Shown here: positions 60,101 through 64,000 of the stretch, piece after piece | Layout of the letters: every line of letters begins with the position of its first letter | How positions within the stretch are numbered: the stretch's first letter is position 1 | From: Nilaparvata lugens | Taxonomy: Eukaryota > Arthropoda > Insecta > Hemiptera > Delphacidae | Direction: 5' to 3' | NCBI RefSeq assembly: GCF_014356525.2 | Contig: NC_052505.1 | Location: 49,851,994-49,915,993 of the forward strand | Length of the DNA stretch: 64,000 nucleotides | The notes under the pieces: generated by a model | Databases searched by the model: none | Seen by the model: the letters and a program-made list of their open reading frames with translations, nothing else | Told to the model about the DNA's origin: nothing | Translations under genes and position numbers: made by a program

Positions 60101-63100
60101 GAGTCATTAGAAATATATCTTGTAAACTGGCTGCTTTGCTTTCAAATTATATTAAAATGCCAGAAGACAATGAAATAATTCTGGTCAAAATTGTTTTGAA
60201 ATTGGTAATTTTCCTGATGTTATTGGCTGTGTGTACTACTCCCAGTGTAAACACTGAACAGCACATAAATGACAAGTTGTTCTGTAAATACTAAAGCAAA
60301 TTGTAGTTTATAAGTTTTGGTTATATTGGAACTGGAGTTTTATTCAAGATACTCGTTTCAAAATGTAGATATATCACCAATATAGAATATTCTTTCACAT
60401 TAAAGTCTTCAAATTTCCAGTAGAATTACTGTATTTTGAGTCTTGAAAGTTTTATGAAGGAGTCCTATGTATTATTTTGTATTACAAAACGGTTTTTTTA
60501 ATAAGAATTGCTTAAGGTATTCTCAATGCAAAAAAATTATATCCTAACTTGTATCATCACTTATCAAGTTGATGGGTCTTGAAACTTGTCCCAGATATTC
60601 ATGGTAGGTATTGGGGCTCAAAAACCTATTAGGGGCTCAAAAGCCTATATTGAAACTTTGGATACACATTTGTTGTATTAGATGCGTACGTTGAGCTTCA
60701 GAAATTAAGAAAGAAACTGAAGTTTCTAACATGCATCACCTTTCACTTTTAATATCGTTCAAAAACACTACTTGTCTCTGAGAGAACTTGTCTCTGTGTC
60801 GTTGGTATGTTGCCTTCCTAGCCACGTTCGTGATAAGAAGGCTTCTATTTCTTGTGTTGTGACAGTGGTTTATGTTTTGAAAGCTTTCTGGGTTTTTGTA
60901 TAGTCTGCAAATAATTTATAGGGAGTATAGTTGTCTTGCGTCCATCACACCAAACTCATTGTAGAGCTGGTCTGACGGTTAACGAGGTGGCTTCTGCTTA
61001 ATGATTTTAATTATTAGTTTTTGCATTCGATCCTGTGCCATTCTTTTACTTCAATCATTGTCTTTCCTCTTTCAGCAGCTGTACTTTCTACATACTGATT
61101 CCCTTCCAGTCGTGGGCTATATTACTACATTGACAAATTAGGAACATAAGAGAAAAACTGTAATTTTCCATGTTCTAAAAATAATTATACTATTTCATTA
61201 TATGTTTATTATCATATAAAATTAACTTTCAATTGCGGAGATGTTAAATGTTTCAAGTGGGGAATGATATACTGTAACGGGAATTGGTTTAATTCGAACA
61301 TTGGGATATCTGATGTTCAATAATAAGGCAAAAATTTCATATTGAACCACTACAGCACCTCATACAGCATGGGCTCTCCTAAGGTTTTGCTTTGCTTCCT
61401 CCTTGAAGCATATGGGTTCCTGGCAAGCCGTTATTACCTAACTTACCTTTCCAACTCATCATATTTTTATAAAGATTAAATGTCGGACTACGATGGCACT
61501 AAGGAAGATTTGGCAAGTATTAAAAACATTTTTTTTTGTTTCCGGTTGGGGAATCAAATAAACTGGAACCGGTTTATAAAATTAATAAATTGAAACCGGT
61601 TAATTGAATAAACCCGGAACTGGGGAGCGGTTTGACTCAGTGCTCGCTTAGTTAAGTTGAGAATCATGTGCCTGTTACTCGGAAGGTGACTGCTTGAGCC
61701 AACTCCTCTCAATATGATTCATGAGTTGTAAATCGCTTCCTGGTGGATCGTAACCCACCTAAAACTGTAGGTCCATTCATCTCTCATTATCATCCGCCTC
61801 TTTACCCATAAACAAGCCAAGAGCTCATGTGGACATCACACTCAGCAGAAAATTGCGATAGGACTTCAAAGGGACACTGTATTTTTTATTTATTCTTCTA
61901 TTTGTACAAAAAATATTCTCATCATGCTCCATAATATCACAAATAATATTAATACTAATTTGTTGTTAGCTCTATATTAGTTTCAAATTAAATCACCAAG
62001 AAATTATATTATATTGAGATTAATATAATCAAGTTGCAAGGTTATTGATAACAAAAAACGATAATGATAACTATAATTTGCAGCTCGCTGGATGTAGCTG
62101 AGGACGTGTTCTATGCGAAGTGCATGAGGCTGGGAAGGGTGGTGGTGAGTAAGGAGCCGGCCATCTCGTGGAGGTGGAATGGATTCATGATGGGATTGAA
62201 CCTGGTCTGGTGCCTCACTCCGCAGTACCTCTCCGTCAAACGCCATCGCCAACAGGTCATGCCCAACACCTTCGCCCGAAATCTCGTTTGCAGGTAATCT
62301 ACCACTTTTCATTAATTAGCATTTGAACAAATGAAATCTTCAATTTATTTCCATCTGTAATCTACCACTTGATAAATCAGTCTAGAAATATATTTTCGGC
62401 AACTAAGCAGTAGGCTTATCGGAAGTATTACAGCAAGCATTGTTGGCAGCATTTCACTTTACTCTTCTCTGCCATAGCCTGTGGTACTTTTCTAGAAGTT
62501 GCGTTATGTGTTATGAATAGATATTCTTGAGATGCGTTCCATGTCAAAGAGCTCCATTGCAAAGCACGGGTGTATTATAGTTGATAAATATCTGATTTCT
62601 AAATAACTCATTGTGTTTTGTGTTGAAATAGAATATAAATGTATCCCACCTGAGTCCTCAGTCCTAATTTTTTTCAAACTAAGGCACTATGCACTCTAGC
62701 GCGACTCAAATCGTAGACTCCAGTCGTGGATACCAGACTTCCCGACCTTTTAACTCGACTTATTAAGCAAAGATGTGTAAAAGTAGGCTTATTTTTATCA
62801 AACTTTTTTCAATGGTATAAAACAAGAAATTTTAATTCTTTTCAAACAAATTTGAACGTGTTCTCTTTTATATTCACTTTAAATCCTAACCTCACTTTAT
62901 TGAACATAGAGGATACTCAAGGCTCTCGTATATTGGCGACAAGCATGTCGAGTAGCAGAGACTCAGTCGCGTGTATCCAATGAATTGATGTGGAGTGCTC
63001 TAACGGCTAAAAGTCAAGACAGGGATTCTTATCATTTGAAGTTTGAATTATGTGTTAAGGAGAAGTTAGGGAAAGTTTAAAATTAGTTTAGAGGGGGATT

Positions 63101-64000
63101 AGGGTTAGGTTCTAGTTTTAAATTGGCAATATGCTAGTATTAATCAGAATTTTTAAATCATTTTTGAAATAATAAGAAACTTTGCCATCTTAGTTGACGA
63201 AGCACATACTTGGAACGCTGAAGTATGGAGTCGCTTCGCGATTTGAGTCGCAGTGGAGTGAGTAGTGCCTTAGGTAGATCGTTTTTGTCACATCTCAATT
63301 AATTAGACGCAATAGATGTTGTTTACGTGGTATTTTTGGGCCAAAAATTTATGTGTTTTAATTCTGTACTTTATGAATTTAATGTTTGTGTTTTGCGGTA
63401 TCTTTTCATCAGCATATCCAAAATAAAAATTTTCAGTTCTATTATAATTTGAAATTACTAGATATATGATTTTAAAGATTATACCTGGATATTTAGACAA
63501 TCTGAGTGAAAATTAAGATAGGTGTTTCGAGAGATAGCCTGTTTTATCTTTTCTGAATATTGTATTTGCGTCATCTAATAAACAAATAAATGACTAAAGA
63601 ACAAGAATAAAAAATAATAAGTATCTGCTGGAGAACTAAAGAACAAGTATCTACCACAGATCTGCTTCAGTGATTTTTATAGCTAATCTATGAAAACCAG
63701 GTATGATAAGAATATTCTTATGATATTCATTGGATACTCGCGACTGAGTTTCTCTACAACAGATGCAACAGATTTCTTGTGAGTTGAGTGGATAATATGT
63801 TTCTATTCACCACGATTTCCTAGATACCGTACATGTATTTCTATTCTATAACTTCAGATATAAATATGTGAACTTTTTCTAGGATAACTGTAATATCACA
63901 AGACCAACAGAAGCAGGTGACAGCGGAGCAGTGTTCAGGTATTGTCAAGTTCTCATTAGTAAGATTCGAGGAAGTTCAAGTTATGGACTTGACCAAGGAC
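36589..64000 (+). CDS. Germ cell-less (GCL/GMCL1) BTB-BACK protein, 3' end missing
   Basis: Nine exons: 36589-36719, 38881-39004, 40538-40634, 41240-41394, 42727-42857, 43439-43617, 50399-50603, 62084-62293 and 63883-64000 (runs off the window). They total 1350 nt, 450 residues, phase-consistent with GT-AG introns. The start MGGTFS fits N-myristoylation (Gly-2, Ser-6), and RKKRKLEE (about residues 25-32) is a nuclear-localisation-type cluster. Drosophila GCL acts at the nuclear envelope and is a CUL3 substrate adaptor required for germ-cell fate. BTB spans about residues 50-160 (LHKIYLQQSPYFASMFSGSW, LFGSLYPSDEV), then BACK, then the family-specific C-terminal region (WRWNGF, RVVVSKEP). The last 10-25% of the protein, as judged from family length, lies to the right. 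Confidence 0.94.
36720..38880. other. gcl intron 1
   Basis: AT-rich, no exon or recognisable transposon seen. Open frames at 37386-37583 (-) and 38203-38400 (-) look random. Confidence 0.6.
39485..39839. mobile_element. TA-target MITE, copy 2
   Basis: Terminal repeats are TAGTGAGGTCCACGTTATAA (left) and, read inverted, TAGTGCGGTCCACGATATAA (right), each next to a TA dinucleotide. That pattern fits Tc1/mariner-type target choice. It is 355 bp, non-coding, in gcl intron 2. Copy 1 lies at 32864-33247. Confidence 0.8.
41630..42010. repeat. About 190-200-bp tandem duplication in gcl intron 4
   Basis: The block TTCTTCAATG(T/C)C..AGACTCTCTTC through CACCAACAAATTAAATTCTAATTG occurs at about 41640-41806 and again at about 41838-42005, with roughly 10-15% divergence. 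It is a segmental duplication rather than a transposon; no terminal repeats are seen. Confidence 0.75.
42727..50603 (+). CDS. gcl exons 5-7: BACK region
   Basis: Exon 5 (42727-42857): TAVNYYNAACQYNLTEVKQK. Exon 6 (43439-43617): EFSLYLMLRHWMFLRLHPD, one of the strongest GCL signatures. Exon 7 (50399-50603): FVRIFRGLRLEHVIIHVED and IPHTWLYPTLVSLWHQVL. Intron 6 is 6.8 kb because of LINE D and a foldback element. Exon 5 uses a GTTAGT donor. Confidence 0.92.
44275..44695 (-). mobile_element. LINE D family, 3' fragment
   Basis: The minus strand encodes a reverse transcriptase C-terminus: EVWGAAYDTHLKKLFILQKH, IIRAALGRPRLYPSREIF and YYCSYIINKIPNDF, ending near 44275. Only the 3' end of the element is present. 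It is related to the longer copy just to the right. Confidence 0.72.
45060..48770 (-). mobile_element. LINE D, nearly full-length decayed non-LTR retrotransposon in gcl intron 6
   Basis: Read on the minus strand from 48770: an ORF1 zinc-knuckle tail (HDVKECPNRDKKPSCLNC), a complete endonuclease (NIRSINANFNQF, LTETWL, IYRSPSNNNNF, VVGDININI, CLDHIFF, TDHYSVSF at 48311-47400), a linker, and reverse transcriptase blocks (NQYGFQICKNTEDALI, LLDIKKVFDTMPHDYI, YGLPQGTVLSPLLFIIYVND, SFADDTAAIFSG). The C-terminus is at about 45368, and a TTGAATTGAAATTGAAAT-type 3' tail lies at about 45060. Several frameshifts are present. Its endonuclease and reverse transcriptase differ clearly from copies A-C, so it is a second family. 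Confidence 0.85.
49153..49902. mobile_element. Foldback (palindromic) DNA element, about 750 bp
   Basis: The left arm from 49153 and the right arm ending 49902 are inverted copies of each other over about 270 bp. One shared perfect block reads AACTTTCACGATAAGTTATTGATCAAATACTC, and both arms share GACGTACAACTGAATTTCAACCCCTC. The ends ATACCGAGTGAGAAATATGT and, inverted, ATACAGAGTGGGTCATATGT lie next to TA. The middle contains two further inverted CAATCAGCCGCCATTTTGGAT copies. It lies in gcl intron 6. No coding capacity. Confidence 0.85.
50164..50213. repeat. 25-bp perfect tandem duplication
   Basis: The unit beginning ACACAGGGTTGCCTATAGGG is present twice (50164-50188 and 50189-50213), in intron 6 of gcl shortly before exon 7. 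Confidence 0.9.
51111..51170. repeat. (AT)n microsatellite
   Basis: About 60 bp of nearly pure AT/TA dinucleotides in gcl intron 7. Confidence 0.95.
52368..53459. mobile_element. Hairpin MITE (copy 1) carrying a nested element
   Basis: The outer ends are TGCGTTTACACCAAAGTTAT (52368) and its inverted form AATAACATTGGTGTAAACGTA (ending about 53459). Between them are hairpin arms containing CTTATAGATTCTATTAGATT and its complement. The left arm is interrupted at about 52408 by the element at 52409-53313. Copy 2 at 53640-53804 shows the uninterrupted AACTTAATCCTTATAG junction. Confidence 0.75.
52409..53313. mobile_element. Harbinger-like non-autonomous element nested in the hairpin MITE
   Basis: Ends are GGCCGGGTTTCACCAG and, inverted, GGGCGAGTTTCACCAAAT. 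They are flanked by TTA on the left and TCA on the right, compatible with a 3-bp TWA-type target. It is about 905 bp and non-coding as far as I can tell. Assignment to PIF/Harbinger rests on end sequence and target length only. Confidence 0.6.
53640..53804. mobile_element. Hairpin MITE (copy 2), left end missing
   Basis: Shares the CCTTATAGATTCTATTAGATT arms and the right end TAACTTTGGTGTAAACGCAG with copy 1. Its central loop is in the opposite orientation. The outer left terminal repeat is not found in the preceding 180 bp. Confidence 0.72.
54237..54670 (-). mobile_element. CCAGTCA element, copy 1
   Basis: Begins CCAGTCAATATATACATAAA. It is colinear, in inverted orientation, with 57241-56790: shared stretches include GGTGTGCTTGCAATTTATAT, TTTTCAGCTATTTC, GATCATTCGGAACTCTC and TTTTTGATCAA. 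Divergence is moderate. The far end is not clearly defined. Confidence 0.7.
55111..55149. repeat. Perfect 17-bp hairpin
   Basis: CTTTGACTATAGACAGA (55111-55127), a 5-nt loop, then its exact complement TCTGTCTATAGTCAAAG (55133-55149). It lies in gcl intron 7, between the two CCAGTCA elements. Confidence 0.9.
56761..57241 (+). mobile_element. CCAGTCA element, copy 2
   Basis: Starts CCAGTCATTGGCGC (56761) and ends TATTGACTGG (57241), so the 481-bp unit has short inverted ends of its own. It is inverted relative to copy 1. Either these are two independent MITE copies, or together they are the long inverted ends of a 3-kb element (54237-57241). I prefer the first because this copy is bounded on both sides. 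Confidence 0.7.
58026..58180. repeat. (GAA)n-type microsatellite
   Basis: Purine-rich GAAGAA/GTAGAAGAA/GGAGGAG run of about 150 bp in gcl intron 7. It gives a spurious Ser-rich open frame on the minus strand. Confidence 0.92.
58362..59480 (-). pseudogene. hAT transposon remnant with transposase C-terminal fragment
   Basis: The end CAGGGGTTCCTAACAAAATT (58362) is a typical hAT terminus. On the minus strand from about 59410 to the stop at 59076, an open frame encodes YFPETDPDYNWVKNPF, RWLTRNEQDQLVDL, FWATARENYKELEEKALRLI and LPFATTYRCEQAFSSM. This is the dimerisation (hATC) region of hAT transposases close to ZBED/SCAND3-type proteins. The catalytic parts are not found upstream and the opposite terminus is not recognised, so the copy is decayed. 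Confidence 0.8.
62084..64000 (+). CDS. gcl exons 8-9: C-terminal GCL region (partial)
   Basis: Exon 8 (62084-62293) encodes FYAKCMRLGRVVVSKEP, SWRWNGFMMGLNLVW and LSVKRHRQQ. These match the cysteine- and tryptophan-containing C-terminal block that follows BACK in GCL proteins. Exon 9 starts at 63883 and is still open at the window edge (RFEEVQVMDLTKD). Intron 7 is about 11.5 kb. Confidence 0.9.
62679..63273. mobile_element. 595-bp terminal-inverted-repeat element in gcl intron 8
   Basis: Left end CTAAGGCACTATGCACTCTA then GCGCGACTCAAATC. The right end, read inverted, is CTAAGGCACTACTCACTCCA then CTGCGACTCAAATCGC. The terminal repeats span about 34 bp with several mismatches. No open frame of note inside, and no clear target duplication. 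Confidence 0.75.

Larger units (their letters stand above)
50604..62083. other. gcl intron 7, transposon-rich
   Basis: An 11.5-kb intron with no exon found. Besides the listed elements it holds GAGACAAGT-type repeats (51370-51520, with an inverted CAGAGACAAGTAGTGTTTTT-like match near 60765-60785), a 59620-59790 GC-richer stretch of unknown repeat type, and ACCGGTT-rich DNA near 61540-61630. The 55567-56253 and 60085-60294 open frames resemble no protein I know. Confidence 0.6.

Noticed and set aside
60965..61760. tRNA-derived SINE-like words (GGTGGCTTCTGC, TTCGATCCTG, GTTTGACTCAGTGC)
   Set aside because: The boxes are poorly spaced and no A-tail or target duplication is visible, so not called.

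Overview
The window looks like AT-rich insect nuclear DNA with long introns and many transposable elements. The order is probably Hemiptera (planthopper- or leafhopper-like); that is an inference from gene content and repeat style, not proven here. No bacterial-type operons, CRISPR arrays or rRNA genes were seen. Three conserved protein genes account for the real coding sequence. I rebuilt them exon by exon, and reading phase stays consistent across every junction.

(1) About 2.3-16.2 kb, + strand: the last twelve exons of a calcium-activated chloride channel regulator (CLCA) family gene. They encode 1145 residues ending in a single transmembrane segment and a long cytoplasmic tail. Both zinc-binding histidines of the CLCA protease motif and the MIDAS metal site of the VWA domain are replaced, so it appears to be a catalytic and metal-site pseudo-CLCA. 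The 5' exons lie upstream of the window.

(2) 19.25-32.5 kb, - strand: a complete six-exon COX18 gene (379 residues), the mitochondrial inner-membrane insertase of the Oxa1/YidC family needed for cytochrome oxidase assembly. Its 9-kb first intron holds a nest of non-LTR retrotransposons. One LINE is interrupted by an RTE 3' fragment and by a second LINE. The second LINE is itself interrupted by about 3.1 kb of AT-rich DNA carrying minisatellites.

(3) 36.6-64.0 kb, + strand: nine exons (450 residues, 3' end beyond the window) of germ cell-less (gcl/GMCL1), a BTB-BACK adaptor with an N-terminal myristoylation-type start and a basic nuclear-localisation-type cluster. COX18 and gcl are divergent (head to head). 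Their shared upstream region has been split by a 5'-truncated LINE and a mariner-type MITE. Removing these would leave about 1 kb between the start codons, with five copies of a GACAAACTGRG-like motif.

The rest is intron and intergenic DNA with many DNA-transposon derivatives: a hAT-like element with 14-bp terminal repeats and an 8-bp target duplication (16.4-17.7 kb), two copies of a TA-target MITE, a 750-bp foldback element (49.2-49.9 kb), nested hairpin MITEs (52.4-53.8 kb), an inverted pair of a 480-bp element (54.2 and 56.8-57.2 kb), a decayed hAT transposase (59.1 kb), a 595-bp inverted-repeat element (62.7-63.3 kb) and a second family of LINE remnants in gcl intron 6. I found no convincing new defence or metabolic system. 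The most notable points are the pseudo-CLCA, the transposon-split divergent promoter and the splice site of COX18 exon 2 abutting a LINE junction.
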